NCBI RefSeq assembly: GCF_023716565.1
Contig: NZ_CP071848.1
Location: forward strand, 2,418,001-2,482,000
Length of the DNA stretch: 64,000 bases
Direction of reading: 5' to 3'
From: Vibrio sp. SCSIO 43136
GTDB lineage: Bacteria; Pseudomonadota; Gammaproteobacteria; Enterobacterales; Vibrionaceae
The position numbers and the translations under genes are program-made. Shown piece after piece: positions 36,408 to 45,983 of the stretch (position 1 is the stretch's first letter; each line of letters starts with the position of its first letter). The notes below the pieces were generated by a model. The model was not told the origin of the DNA. It was given only the letters and a program-made list of their open reading frames with translations, and ran no database searches.

Positions 36408-36953
36408 TTACCTCCCTACCAACACAGAGCTGGATGTTACCGTTGTATAATCCAGCCCTAGTAGGTCACCAATCATATTGTCTGTTTCATAGCAAATCGT
36501 GACTCGATAAAGAGAAGACATTCTCCCCCAAGTCGTCACGACAGCTAAATCCCCTTGCAGATTTGAAAGCGTTTCATCAACTGCACAAGTTTGACTACCA
36601 CGTAAGTAAGTCACCAGCCCTTTAGGTGTGTTGTCTGAGTTGTATGTTTGTTCTTCTATTCTTACGCCAAGACTCGCCGCATCAAAGTTACCCATTGAAC
36701 GGCCAAGCGATGCTGAAATAATGGTGTGCATGGCATCAGCTTCTGAGCCCAACATAACGAACTCACCGTTATAAAGCTGAGTACGTTCTTTTAAGATACT
36801 AGCAGCAGAAAAGGAAAGACGGTCCAGTTTGCCTTGTGTTGACAACTTAATGATCACATCTCCACTAAACACAATAAGTAGGCTCATAAACAAGCCTACT
36901 ACTGCGAACTCAATCATGAACATGCCATGTTGATTAGATCTGGAACTGATCAC
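36408..36953 (-). CDS. tadF: TadF-like pseudopilin
   Basis: This 181-residue protein begins at the GTG at 36951-36953, which has GGAG 7 nt upstream and overlaps the end of tadE. The frame is open further upstream inside tadE, but those codons are not needed. The N-terminus has the prepilin-like GMFMIEFAVVG segment with the conserved Glu, followed by a hydrophobic helix. TadE and TadF are processed by TadV and needed for Flp pilus biogenesis. The assignment is by order and by this motif. Confidence 0.82.
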   Translation of the reverse strand: MISSRSNQHGMFMIEFAVVGLFMSLLIVFSGDVIIKLSTQGKLDRLSFSAASILKERTQLYNGEFVMLGSEADAMHTIISASLGRSMGNFDAASLGVRIEEQTYNSDNTPKGLVTYLRGSQTCAVDETLSNLQGDLAVVTTWGRMSSLYRVTICYETDNMIGDLLGLDYTTVTSSSVLVGR

Positions 36954-37419
36954 GCTCGTACTCCTGAACAACCAATACTTCTCGGCTGAATACCGAACTA
37001 TCAATAAACTGTGAAAACAGTGAGGTATATTCATAACTTATTGAATAAATTGCAATAGTACTATTAGTCTCTGTCCCGCAGCTCGCAGTTTGTTGACCAT
37101 CGGCAGGCGCACAAACGCCTGCAAAGTTGGTTAAGTCATCAATCGATCCAATAAACTGTACTGTCGCCGTAAAGTTACTTTCATCGACCAAACTCTTCCA
37201 AATACTATTGCTGTCATTGAGTACTTGATAGAAAGCTGTGATATAAGTGTCTGTTTCAGTCTTAGCCGACCGAGAAGCTTCAGAAATGGCTAGATCACTG
37301 ATGGCTGTTACATAAGACATATAACTGACCTCAACCCAAGCAATCAACATGGTCCAAAACAACATAAAGCCGAGAGCAAACTCAACCGTAACCACCCCTC
37401 TGTGTTTACTCCGGTACAT
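36934..37419 (-). CDS. tadE: TadE-like pseudopilin
   Basis: This 161-residue protein begins at the ATG at 37417-37419, which has GGAGAGG a few bases upstream and overlaps the tadD end by 14 nt. It has the class III prepilin-like start RGVVTVEFALGF with Glu at position 5 after the presumed cleavage glycine, then one transmembrane helix and an extracytoplasmic domain with two cysteines. It should be cleaved by TadV. The overlap on both sides implies coupled translation with tadD and tadF. Confidence 0.85.
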   Translation of the reverse strand: MYRSKHRGVVTVEFALGFMLFWTMLIAWVEVSYMSYVTAISDLAISEASRSAKTETDTYITAFYQVLNDSNSIWKSLVDESNFTATVQFIGSIDDLTNFAGVCAPADGQQTASCGTETNSTIAIYSISYEYTSLFSQFIDSSVFSREVLVVQEYERDQFQI

Positions 37420-38323
37420 TTGCCTCTCCGTCCAATCTGTCAGTTGGTAGTGGCTCAACGATTGTAGTAGGTACTACTACTGATGCGACTTGAGTTTCTG
37501 CTTCAACCTCAACGCCCGGTTCGACATCGAATTCTTGTTCAACTTCAATGGATGTCGCAGCATTACTGCCCACTTGACCATATGGCTGTGCTGCACGTAA
37601 GCCGACGAAGATCATTTCCAACTGTTCATCTGAGTAAGTATTTCCAAGCATCTGCTCGACTTTAGGATAATTACCAAGTTTTGCGTATGCCATGGCAAGA
37701 TTTGCTTTCACTTGTTCATCTGCAGTTTCGTTAGCATATAGTGACTCAAGCTTAGAAACCGCACCTTGGTAGTCTCCCAGAATTAGGTCAATGACCGCCA
37801 AATTATTCTTGATCACAATATCATCATGATAATGGCGTCTCGCTTGATAGAAGTGATAGCGAGCTTGATGAAACTCATCTTGTTGTGATAGCACGAGTCC
37901 CAACAAGTTATGTGCTGAGGAGTTTTTAGGTTCTAACACTATCGCTTTAGCAACTGCCTCTCGAGCGGTCTCATATTTTTTTTGGTAGTAATCAACTTGA
38001 GCTCTAAGCAGCAAACCTTTAGCCGAACCTAAAAATTCACTATCCATTGTGCTCAACTGAAAATCAGCTGATTCAAAATCTTTGGCATGAATATATTGCT
38101 CGACCAGCTTAGCTCTCAATTCTGGAGTCTCATTCTTGAGTAACTCGGATTTATACAAACGGATCAGCTCGCCGTGATTACTCGTTTGTTTAAACATTTG
38201 TTCTTTAGATTCAAAGTCTGCTTTTAAGGCCTGCTCTTCGATACCACTGTCTTTAGACGTCGCAGCACATCCTGCCAATAGCAAGATCACTACAATAGTT
38301 ATCACAGGACCCAAATCTAGCAT
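37406..38323 (-). CDS. tadD: TadD, TPR lipoprotein of the Tad apparatus
   Basis: This 305-residue lipoprotein has an unusually hydrophobic signal ending in the LAGC lipobox near residue 19. Several TPR-like helical repeats span about residues 60-240, including the SSAHNLLGLVLSQQDEF and VKANLAMAYAKLGNY stretches. The acidic C-terminal tail from about 250 is rich in Glu and Val. TadD is thought to help assemble the RcpA secretin. The position between tadC and tadE is canonical. Confidence 0.88.
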   Translation of the reverse strand: MLDLGPVITIVVILLLAGCAATSKDSGIEEQALKADFESKEQMFKQTSNHGELIRLYKSELLKNETPELRAKLVEQYIHAKDFESADFQLSTMDSEFLGSAKGLLLRAQVDYYQKKYETAREAVAKAIVLEPKNSSAHNLLGLVLSQQDEFHQARYHFYQARRHYHDDIVIKNNLAVIDLILGDYQGAVSKLESLYANETADEQVKANLAMAYAKLGNYPKVEQMLGNTYSDEQLEMIFVGLRAAQPYGQVGSNAATSIEVEQEFDVEPGVEVEAETQVASVVVPTTIVEPLPTDRLDGEANVPE

Positions 38324-38339
38324 TACACCTTCTTCCTTT

Positions 38340-39239
38340 TTAGCTCAGCATTCGCATGATGCCTGGCGCAGTGATTAGAATAACTATGGGCAACATAATG
38401 AACAATATAAGTGGCACTGACATTTTCGCTGCCAGTTTCCCAATTTTTTCTTCCAAACCAAGCATTTGAACTTCTCTTATATCTGTTGCCAACGTAGTCA
38501 ATACACCATAAATTGATGAGCCATACTGTAAGCTTTGATTCAAGGTCATGACAAAGCTTCGCACTTCTGGTGTTGGTACACGTTCATATAACTCTTGCAA
38601 AGCGATTTCCAATCCGACTAGCCTAGCTCTATCATTGGTTTTCTTAAGCATGTAGGCCAGATCTTTGTCAAAGTTAGCCATTTCCTTACCCAAGTAACCC
38701 ATCGATGACTCAATCGTCATACCTGTCTGTACACAAACACCCATCAAATCGAGTAGGTAAGGCAGCTTATTGGATATCTTGTGCTGCAACGCAACACTTC
38801 TTTGCCTGAGATACATATCCGGCAGTATGATCACGAGAACCAACCAGATCGACTCATATAAAATATAGTCCATCATTTTCCAATTGAGGCGAAAACCAGC
38901 ATAAGCAATCGCCCCACCACCAATGATGGCTACTAAGTACTTGATTGGTTGAACAAGGGATGCATACTGAGTGTTGTACATACCTGCTGCGATAAACTTA
39001 TCGCTAGTATCCGTCGTTGAAGAAACAAATACTTTGTTAAGTCTTTCTGTCGCTTCCTCAATGTAATTGATGGTACCTTTCTCTTCATGAAGTTTAAGGC
39101 CAAACTTTCGCAAGTACCTCTTTCTCCTAATATAATCAAATACATAGTAGAAAAGTGTTGCTAGAATAGTAACCAGTGCCCATACAAGTACCAATATTTG
39201 TACCGTTGGTCGCATGAAAAACTCGATAACCACTTCCAT
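38340..39239 (-). CDS. tadC: TadC, T2SF-type inner membrane platform protein
   Basis: This 299-residue inner-membrane protein has a type II secretion F domain in its middle and C-terminal part, with the LPYLLDLMGVCVQTGM and SLQYGSS segments typical of TadB/TadC. There are hydrophobic helices at about residues 12-34, 100-150 and at the C-terminus. With TadB it forms the membrane platform driven by TadA. It follows tadB with a 2-nt gap. Confidence 0.92.
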   Translation of the reverse strand: MEVVIEFFMRPTVQILVLVWALVTILATLFYYVFDYIRRKRYLRKFGLKLHEEKGTINYIEEATERLNKVFVSSTTDTSDKFIAAGMYNTQYASLVQPIKYLVAIIGGGAIAYAGFRLNWKMMDYILYESIWLVLVIILPDMYLRQRSVALQHKISNKLPYLLDLMGVCVQTGMTIESSMGYLGKEMANFDKDLAYMLKKTNDRARLVGLEIALQELYERVPTPEVRSFVMTLNQSLQYGSSIYGVLTTLATDIREVQMLGLEEKIGKLAAKMSVPLILFIMLPIVILITAPGIMRMLS

Positions 39240-39241
39240 TA

Positions 39242-40159
39242 TTACCTAACCCCCTTCATCAACATCCAAATGATAGTGATGCCAATAAACTCACTGGTTA
39301 ACATGTAATAAAGAATGGGCTTGCCTTGCTCATTAAACATGACAAACTCATAATTCTCTGGGCTGAGGTATTGAAGCATTAAAAGGAAGACAAACGGAAT
39401 GGCCGCAACGATCTTTGCAGAAGCACGGGCTTCTGAGGTCAAGGCGTATTTTTTCTTCTCTATCGCCCTAGCGTCAAACATCAAGCGGTTGAGTCGAGTC
39501 ATTACGTCCTTAAGTTGGCCACCACGGTGCATATTAGCTCGCAGCGTAATGATGAAAAACTGAAATGAAGCATAGGGGAATCGTTGACATGACTTTCTAA
39601 ACACATCATCTGGCGACTCCCCCATCTGTAAACGGTCACCCATCACTTTAAATTCAGCGCCGACATCACCATCGAGGGATTTACCTACATAGATAATGGC
39701 ATGCATAATACTTTCACCAGCTGATACAGCACTTGCCAACATATTAAGTGCGTCCGGAAACGCTTCTTCAAAATCTTTTTCCGCTTTCTTTTGCAGCCAG
39801 TTGTAACCGACGAAGAGGCCCAAAACCTCAATGATTCCTATGACAATGTAGGGATTACCACGAATAAAGCGCTGATCGATTTCATTTCCTAAAAAAAACA
39901 ACACCACGCAATATCCGATTAGCTTAATAGCTGCAAAGTTTCCTAACTGCTTGTTAAGATTTATCCAACCGTCTCTTATCGTTTGTAATGCAGACTTCTC
40001 AGTTAAAGACTCGTAGTTTACCGCTTGATCACTCGCCATATTATCGACTCTAACCGTACGGTTGAATTCCTGGAGGTAGGAATGCTTGGGCTTGCGCCCT
40101 AAAACAACCAATAGGACGACACCCAGTGCAATCAACCCAAAAACGAGATAGGTAATCAC
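39242..40159 (-). CDS. tadB: TadB, T2SF-type inner membrane platform protein
   Basis: This 305-residue partner of TadC has an N-terminal membrane anchor, a T2SF domain with FPDALNMLASAVSAGES near residue 130, and two C-terminal membrane helices. Its start overlaps the tadA stop (ATGA-type, 4 nt), showing tight coupling with the ATPase gene. Confidence 0.92.
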   Translation of the reverse strand: MITYLVFGLIALGVVLLVVLGRKPKHSYLQEFNRTVRVDNMASDQAVNYESLTEKSALQTIRDGWINLNKQLGNFAAIKLIGYCVVLFFLGNEIDQRFIRGNPYIVIGIIEVLGLFVGYNWLQKKAEKDFEEAFPDALNMLASAVSAGESIMHAIIYVGKSLDGDVGAEFKVMGDRLQMGESPDDVFRKSCQRFPYASFQFFIITLRANMHRGGQLKDVMTRLNRLMFDARAIEKKKYALTSEARASAKIVAAIPFVFLLMLQYLSPENYEFVMFNEQGKPILYYMLTSEFIGITIIWMLMKGVR

Positions 40160-41439
40160 CGCAACTCACCTTGCTGGAAAGCCGCTTCCAGCTGTGCTTC
40201 TAGGCCAAAAAATCTCGCTTTTTCGACTAAGATAGAACGTTTCATAAGGCCAGCAGTAACAAAGTTACCCTCAACTTTTGTGCTGTTTGGATTTTGATGT
40301 CCTGGTTTGAATCGATACAACTCCTCCATAACCACGTTTTGACCTTCCAAGCCTACAACTTCGGTAATGTTCATCACTTTACGGCTACCATCATGCAGGC
40401 GGCTGATCTGGATGATTAGATCCACCGCACTGACAATAGTGCGTCGAATCGCTTCTAGTGGTAAGTTACTCGTAGCCATCATTACCATAGCTTCCACCCT
40501 GGCTAAAGCATCCCTTGGGGTGTTGGCGTGCAAGGTAGACATTGAACCATCGTGACCTGTGTTCATCGCCTGAAGCATCTCAAATGCCTCACCACCACGA
40601 CACTCCCCGACTATAATGCGATCAGGACGCATACGCAGGGCGTTAATGACCAAATCTCGCTGATGTATGGCCCCAGTGTTCTCGATACCTGCCGTTCTTG
40701 TTTCCAATCTAACTACATGCGGTTGCTGCAATTTGAGTTCCGCGGCATCCTCAATCGTTACGATACGTTCTTTCTCTGAGATAAACTGGGACAAGGCATT
40801 GAGCATGGTGGTTTTACCAGAACCCGTACCACCGGAAATCAGGATGTTTAATCGGCAACGAGAGGCAATCATCAACAGCTGAGCCATCTCTGGGCTCATC
40901 GCACCAAAATCCACCAACTTGGCAAAGTCGATTGCGTGTTTTTTGAATTTACGAATAGAAATTGAAGTGCCATCGATGGCAATCGGGGGAATAACAATAT
41001 TGACACGGCTACCATCTGCTAGGCGTGCATCACACAATGGCTGAGAGTCATCAACACGTCGCCCAACACGAGACGCAATACGTTTAGCAATTTCCAGTAC
41101 CTGATTTTCATCGACAAAGTTCACTTCTTCTTTATCGACAATACCATTACGCTCAACGAAAACATCCTCGTGTCCGTTGATCATGATATCTGTGATACTT
41201 TCATCTTCCATTAAGGGCTGCAATGGACCCAAGCCATGAAGCTCATCAATCAGGTTGCGAACAAAATCATTTCGTAAAACAACAGGAATGGGAAGACTTT
41301 CGCGCTCAATAAGCATATCGATAGCCTTACCTAATTGCGCACCTAATTGCTCTTGAGTAAGTTTATCGATCGCATCTGGGTCAAGCGCATCAAAAATCTG
41401 CCTACGTAAGCCTTTATATATTTCCTTGGCACCGTTCAT
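40156..41439 (-). CDS. tadA: TadA (CpaF), secretion ATPase of the Tad pilus
   Basis: This 427-residue cytoplasmic ATPase powers Flp pilus extension and, in some systems, retraction. Walker A GGTGSGKT lies at residues 203-210; the Asp box ([10 protein letters not shown], from about 228) and the conserved [15 protein letters not shown] segment with its glutamate follow. The length and N-terminal domain match the CpaF/TadA family. It lies between tadZ and tadB with minimal spacing. Confidence 0.96.
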   Translation of the reverse strand: MNGAKEIYKGLRRQIFDALDPDAIDKLTQEQLGAQLGKAIDMLIERESLPIPVVLRNDFVRNLIDELHGLGPLQPLMEDESITDIMINGHEDVFVERNGIVDKEEVNFVDENQVLEIAKRIASRVGRRVDDSQPLCDARLADGSRVNIVIPPIAIDGTSISIRKFKKHAIDFAKLVDFGAMSPEMAQLLMIASRCRLNILISGGTGSGKTTMLNALSQFISEKERIVTIEDAAELKLQQPHVVRLETRTAGIENTGAIHQRDLVINALRMRPDRIIVGECRGGEAFEMLQAMNTGHDGSMSTLHANTPRDALARVEAMVMMATSNLPLEAIRRTIVSAVDLIIQISRLHDGSRKVMNITEVVGLEGQNVVMEELYRFKPGHQNPNSTKVEGNFVTAGLMKRSILVEKARFFGLEAQLEAAFQQGELR

Positions 41440-41446
41440 TCACTAG

Positions 41447-42676
41447 TTACCTCTTACCGAATGAAAACTTGACGCGCTTCTTGCCTTCTTCTTCACCCAA
41501 GATGAGCGAAGTGAGCTTATGCATGCTAGTTTTAGGTTTGCCGCGAAGTTGACTCAATCTCTTTCCTTCGAGAATTTGCGCATCGAGCTTCTTCACGTAT
41601 GGCAATACGATATCAACCCCCTTTTTAAGGTATCTTTCCACCTCTTGCTGGTTAACTGTCGCAACACCTTCAGGCTGTACGTGATTCATGACCAAAATAA
41701 TTTTAAGAGATTCTTTGTGCTCACTCTCATCAATGGTCTTTTTAATTCGCGCCGCTTCACGGAGTGACGCAACACTTGGTGAAAACACGAGAACAATGAT
41801 GTCAGACATTGCCGCTATATCTGGTACACCATGCACTAAAACCCCACACCCAGAAAAATCTTCTACCATGAAGTTTGCGTCTTCAGCCAAATGGTGAATC
41901 ACTTCACGACTGTAATCTTTGATATCAGGAGTAGAAAGGTCGCCAGAAGTAAGTGACAGTACCGCAAGCATGCTATTTCGCTTTTTGAGTAAGCTTTGTG
42001 CGGAGGTATTATCTAAAGAAGAAGCAAGTGAACCGGGCCTGATCTCTGATTTCTCAAACTTCTGCATGCCCATCATAATATCAAGGTTCCCACCTTGATA
42101 ATGGTTATCTACAACAATACAGGTAGAGTGCTTTTCACTGGAAAGCAATATACTAGTTTCAGCGGCAAGCAGTGTGGTTCCTAAACCGCCTTTACTGCCA
42201 ATAAAACTTATCTGTTTAGCTTTACGGCGCTTACCTATACCTTGAGCTCGCTTACGATTTTCATGAACACTTTTAACAAAGTCGATCATCTCTTCTTTGT
42301 TAACTGGCCAAAAGAGGTAATAGAAACCTAATCGCTTTAAATTACGTATGGTTGAAATCGCATCTTCACTACCCACGATTACGACGGAAGCATCATTTGG
42401 CAATAGATGACTAATTCGCTCGGCATCCTGAGTAACGTTTTCACTCTTGTTAAGTTCGATAATAATAATTTCTACATTGTCATTTCGAACGTGTTCAGAG
42501 ATCAACTCATCGGTATTTTGGCTAACGACAGGAGGCAGAAGCCCCTCAAAGTTATAGGCTTCTTTCACCATCGCTCGACATTGGTCAGTTTGATAAAAGA
42601 CAACTGATGTAATATCACTCTTATCTATCGAGCTAGTTTTCTGAGACTTTTTTAGAACATCAACTAAATCAAACAT
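41447..42676 (-). CDS. tadZ: TadZ (CpaE-like), pilus localisation ATPase
   Basis: This 409-residue protein has an N-terminal receiver-like domain (about residues 20-140, lacking a clear phosphorylation site) and a ParA/MinD-type domain. The deviant P-loop is SKGGLGTT at about 161-168: the usual Lys before the Thr is replaced, as in many TadZ/CpaE proteins. TadZ localises the Tad machine at the pole. The gene sits directly upstream of tadA. Confidence 0.9.
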   Translation of the reverse strand: MFDLVDVLKKSQKTSSIDKSDITSVVFYQTDQCRAMVKEAYNFEGLLPPVVSQNTDELISEHVRNDNVEIIIIELNKSENVTQDAERISHLLPNDASVVIVGSEDAISTIRNLKRLGFYYLFWPVNKEEMIDFVKSVHENRKRAQGIGKRRKAKQISFIGSKGGLGTTLLAAETSILLSSEKHSTCIVVDNHYQGGNLDIMMGMQKFEKSEIRPGSLASSLDNTSAQSLLKKRNSMLAVLSLTSGDLSTPDIKDYSREVIHHLAEDANFMVEDFSGCGVLVHGVPDIAAMSDIIVLVFSPSVASLREAARIKKTIDESEHKESLKIILVMNHVQPEGVATVNQQEVERYLKKGVDIVLPYVKKLDAQILEGKRLSQLRGKPKTSMHKLTSLILGEEEGKKRVKFSFGKR

Positions 42677-42691
42677 AATTCACCCCTTAAA

Positions 42692-43189
42692 CTAATCTCT
42701 TCTGAGCAGAGCTTTTTCAGGGTTAGACATTGAGAGCCAACGAGCAGACTCTGAATAACAACCATCAATATTGCGTCCCCAATGCCCTGAACGATAGTAT
42801 TCACAAACACTAGTGACTGACTTGTGTTTAATTGCTCTCAAACGAACATCAAATACTTTAGCGTCAGCGCTTTTCGGAACTTCAACGACGCTTAACTGAC
42901 CTTGTGCTATACCGAGGGAAACTAAGTAGTCTTCATAAGACATGGCGACCTTCTTTCCCTTAGTTGTTGTCCAACCAATTTCTACTGGCTGACTAGAGAT
43001 GATGTCCCAATGCTTCTCGACGAACTCATTTAAATAGCGACGAGCGCCCTTCTCGCCACTTTTCTTAAGGTTAACTTCCAAAGTGTAATAGATTGGTACT
43101 ATTTGAACTTCAACAGGTTCTCTTTCTACTATGGTTTCGGCACAACTTGCCAGCGCAAGCACTGAACCAATAATTACTAGGCATCTCAT
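42692..43189 (-). CDS. Small lipoprotein at the rcpB position of the Tad operon
   Basis: This 165-residue predicted lipoprotein has a signal peptide ending in the LASC lipobox (Cys16). The body shows no domain that I recognise; two further cysteines lie near residues 132 and 142 around a GHWGRNIDGC segment. It overlaps rcpA by 4 nt and precedes tadZ, exactly where rcpB lies in the canonical tad order. It is probably an outer-membrane partner of the RcpA secretin (RcpB analogue or pilotin), which is inference from position. Confidence 0.75.
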   Translation of the reverse strand: MRCLVIIGSVLALASCAETIVEREPVEVQIVPIYYTLEVNLKKSGEKGARRYLNEFVEKHWDIISSQPVEIGWTTTKGKKVAMSYEDYLVSLGIAQGQLSVVEVPKSADAKVFDVRLRAIKHKSVTSVCEYYRSGHWGRNIDGCYSESARWLSMSNPEKALLRRD

Positions 43190-44505
43190 TGCTTGAACCC
43201 TCCTGTTGATAGTACTTGTTCAAGCCACTTTTGGCTGGCTTTAGGATACGAAGACTCAATAGCAAACCAACGAGTCAGAGTTGACGTCCTTTCCAATGTT
43301 GGTAGCTGTATTTGAGAAGGGTGGACAGGCTCTACAAGGTTGACTGTAGCTATTATGATGAGCTCAGTTTTAGAACGGGTTGTCTCAGTTTTTCGAAACA
43401 GAGCACCCAAGACAGGTACGTCACCAATGAAGGGAATGCGGCGCAGCGCTTCACGATCTTCGGTGTTCAATAACCCACCGAGCACAAAGCTTTGACCATC
43501 TCCTAACTCGATTGTCGTACGCGCACGGCGAGTTTTAAGGGATGGTAGGTTGTAAGTATCATTGGCATATTGATTGTCGAGGGAGCTGACTTCTGGCATT
43601 AACGACAGTTTTATCTTGTCGTCTCTCAATACTTTAGCCATCAATTCTAGGCGTATACCAAACTCTTTATAGAAAACGTTGGTACCACCATCAACAATAG
43701 TTACTACTGGTAACTCACCACCAACAAGGAAGCTAGCTGTTTCTCCTGAAATAACAGACAAGTTAGGTTCAGAAAGAACTTGTCCGACATTATCGTCACC
43801 AATCGCTGTTATAACCGAAATAATATCATCTGGGCTGATACTGGTAAGTGAATCAACGAAAACCCCTGCTGAAGTTGTACCAATTTCTATACCAAACTCT
43901 TCAAGGAAAGTATGAGAGACCTCAGCGATAGAAATTTTCACATTGACTTGCTTGGTAGCGACTACTTCGATGTTATTTACAATCCCTTCGTAACGATAGC
44001 GACGCATAAAATCCATGCGATAGCTTCTTTCCTGCAAATCCCAACTAATATCTGAAATTTCGGCTTTTTTGCCTAATAACTCTCCGACTAAGTTGTAAAT
44101 TCCTTCGCGCTCTTCAACAGTAGAGACGGTACCACTCAGCACCGCCTGTTCAGCTAGATTGAAAATAGTGACTTCAGATTTAGGATATCTAAGCTGAATT
44201 TGCTGTTGAATATGAACTAGACTCTTATTAACAACAAGTTTTCTCGAGATAAGAGTCTCGCCCTCTTCTCCGAAGACCATGAAAGATGTATTGCCGACCA
44301 ACTTGCCGTAGATGACCACCTTATTCTTCTCAATTACCTGATAGTCTGCTATTTCTGGATTTGCCACAAAGACCGACCCAATTGGGCTTTCCAACTTAAT
44401 AGATGTTGCATCGCCTTCAGCTAAGTTGGTGATCTTAGCTGCTGAAGCTACCCCAGAAAACATTGTGAGTAGAATCAGAATTACTACCCATGTGCCCCTT
44501 GCCAT
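43186..44505 (-). CDS. rcpA: RcpA (CpaC), Tad secretin
   Basis: This 439-residue protein has a signal peptide of about 22 residues, an N-terminal BON/pilus-formation domain at about 25-110, and a secretin domain with the VGGELPVV and FGIRLELMAKV blocks. It should form the outer-membrane channel through which the Flp pilus passes. The length matches the CpaC/RcpA family. It lies between rcpC and the small lipoprotein gene. Confidence 0.94.
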   Translation of the reverse strand: MARGTWVVILILLTMFSGVASAAKITNLAEGDATSIKLESPIGSVFVANPEIADYQVIEKNKVVIYGKLVGNTSFMVFGEEGETLISRKLVVNKSLVHIQQQIQLRYPKSEVTIFNLAEQAVLSGTVSTVEEREGIYNLVGELLGKKAEISDISWDLQERSYRMDFMRRYRYEGIVNNIEVVATKQVNVKISIAEVSHTFLEEFGIEIGTTSAGVFVDSLTSISPDDIISVITAIGDDNVGQVLSEPNLSVISGETASFLVGGELPVVTIVDGGTNVFYKEFGIRLELMAKVLRDDKIKLSLMPEVSSLDNQYANDTYNLPSLKTRRARTTIELGDGQSFVLGGLLNTEDREALRRIPFIGDVPVLGALFRKTETTRSKTELIIIATVNLVEPVHPSQIQLPTLERTSTLTRWFAIESSYPKASQKWLEQVLSTGGFKQ

Positions 44506-44515
44506 AAGTACTCCG

Positions 44516-45313
44516 TTACTGGATTGTTAGTTTTGATGCACGAAACTCTTTAATTGCACGGTAAGTTGGCAATACATCACCTGAGTCAGCTTGCAGCTGA
44601 TCTGCTTGGTCTTTACCTATAGATTTATGTACTTCTAACTGTGCGATTGTTTTTGCGATTGATATTGTAGCGACCTGCTTTCGGGTAAGCTCTAAAATTA
44701 GTGTCGCTGTTGAAGAAACTGATTTTACGTCAGCGTCATCTCCTGCACTCTCTATTTTAAGTACTTTTGCAGCTATAATAACCGGAGATATTGAAACGCT
44801 TCGATAAGAGCCTACCTCAGTATCATTTGCCAGATTTTGTTGTATCGAGGACAATGCAACGACATCAATCAAATGCCCTGCTGATATAACCCCCCCTACA
44901 ATTGATTCTGGTTGAACTACTAATGGATAAGGAACCATTCCGGGAGTAATAACCGCTTCGACATAGCCATCATCTTGCGGTAAAACAAAATCCCGACGAC
45001 TCACCCAGTGGTCTTTATTGAGTGACTTTTTAGCCGCCATACCTTTATGAATTTCAAATGGTGTTTCTGGATTGTAACCACTCTTTATTGCTTCTGGCTC
45101 ATCAACATCTATAGTAACTAAGTCTTCGCTAGTTATGATGTGCCCCTTCGTTATGTCCGAGGCTAGAATCTGAACGCTAACTTTGGGGATCTCTTTAGGT
45201 GGAGCTTGAACAACCTCTGTCTCTTTAGGCTTTCCTAGATAATTTCCTGATAAACCATAAAGAGCAGCACCAGTCGCTATCAAAGCGGTGGGTATCAATA
45301 CTCGTAAACTCAT
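44516..45313 (-). CDS. rcpC: RcpC (CpaB), Tad pilus assembly protein
   Basis: This 265-residue protein has an N-terminal membrane anchor or signal, then a SAF domain (about residues 45-115, including DITKGHIITSEDL) and a C-terminal RcpC/CpaB domain. CpaB/RcpC proteins stabilise or modify the periplasmic part of the Tad channel. It lies downstream of tadV and directly before rcpA. Confidence 0.9.
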   Translation of the reverse strand: MSLRVLIPTALIATGAALYGLSGNYLGKPKETEVVQAPPKEIPKVSVQILASDITKGHIITSEDLVTIDVDEPEAIKSGYNPETPFEIHKGMAAKKSLNKDHWVSRRDFVLPQDDGYVEAVITPGMVPYPLVVQPESIVGGVISAGHLIDVVALSSIQQNLANDTEVGSYRSVSISPVIIAAKVLKIESAGDDADVKSVSSTATLILELTRKQVATISIAKTIAQLEVHKSIGKDQADQLQADSGDVLPTYRAIKEFRASKLTIQ

Positions 45314-45333
45314 AAAGTGCCTGCTTTACTCGA

Positions 45334-45756
45334 TTATAAAGACGCAAGAATAGATATAAATCCACTTAAGCTGATAGAAACACCATAAGGCAATCCATGC
45401 TTTTTAATCCATTCTCTAGAACGCATCAAAGAATAGAAAAGCGCTAGTACCCCTCCGAACAACAATGTTAGCAGTAGATACGCTAGCCAGTGCCCGGGAG
45501 TGATGAGCGGAATTAACACGCTAAATAACTTTATGTCCCCACCCCCGAATACTTGGTGCAGACATAAACTTATCAAGATAAAACTAATAGGTGATGCAGC
45601 TAAGCTCAGCCAATGTCCCATGTAAACTGATGTCAGCAAGGATATGACTAAAAGTACAATCAAAACTGAATTATCTATGGTTCGATAAAAAACATCCCTA
45701 AAGGATAAAAAGGCTAAAATGGCAAACAAGATGCCAATTAGGATTAGCTGCATCAA
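45334..45756 (-). CDS. tadV: TadV, prepilin peptidase of the Flp pilus
   Basis: This 140-residue membrane aspartyl protease is the short TadV/CpaA type without the N-methylation domain. The two catalytic aspartates are visible: Asp21 in SFRDVFYR and Asp74 in GGGDIK. Four to six hydrophobic helices are present. It should process Flp, TadE and TadF. It lies 5 nt downstream of flp. Confidence 0.93.
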   Translation of the reverse strand: MMQLILIGILFAILAFLSFRDVFYRTIDNSVLIVLLVISLLTSVYMGHWLSLAASPISFILISLCLHQVFGGGDIKLFSVLIPLITPGHWLAYLLLTLLFGGVLALFYSLMRSREWIKKHGLPYGVSISLSGFISILASL

Positions 45757-45761
45757 TAGTG

Positions 45762-45983
45762 TTAGTTTGTAGTACTATTTGCATCTGTAATATTAGACGT
45801 AATAGTATCCATCGCACTACTGATAGCATCTTCTAGAGTGCCACTGCTAAATAGTGCTAATACGATTGCAGAGATTGCCACACCAATGATTGCGTATTCA
45901 ATCGCTGTTACTCCACGCTCGTCTTTTGCGACATTGTTTAAGCGTGCCCAAACACTAAAAAATAACTTAGTGAACATATTCAT
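45762..45983 (-). CDS. flp: Flp major pilin
   Basis: This 73-residue prepilin starts at the ATG at 45981-45983, chosen because GGAG lies 6 nt upstream; the earlier in-frame ATG overlaps that ribosome site. The leader ends at Gly24 (DERG) and the mature pilin begins VTAIEYAIIGVAI, with the Glu5-Tyr6 Flp signature and a hydrophobic helix. The C-terminal tail is Ser/Thr/Asn rich. It is the first gene and likely the most expressed product of the operon. Confidence 0.94.
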   Translation of the reverse strand: MNMFTKLFFSVWARLNNVAKDERGVTAIEYAIIGVAISAIVLALFSSGTLEDAISSAMDTITSNITDANSTTN

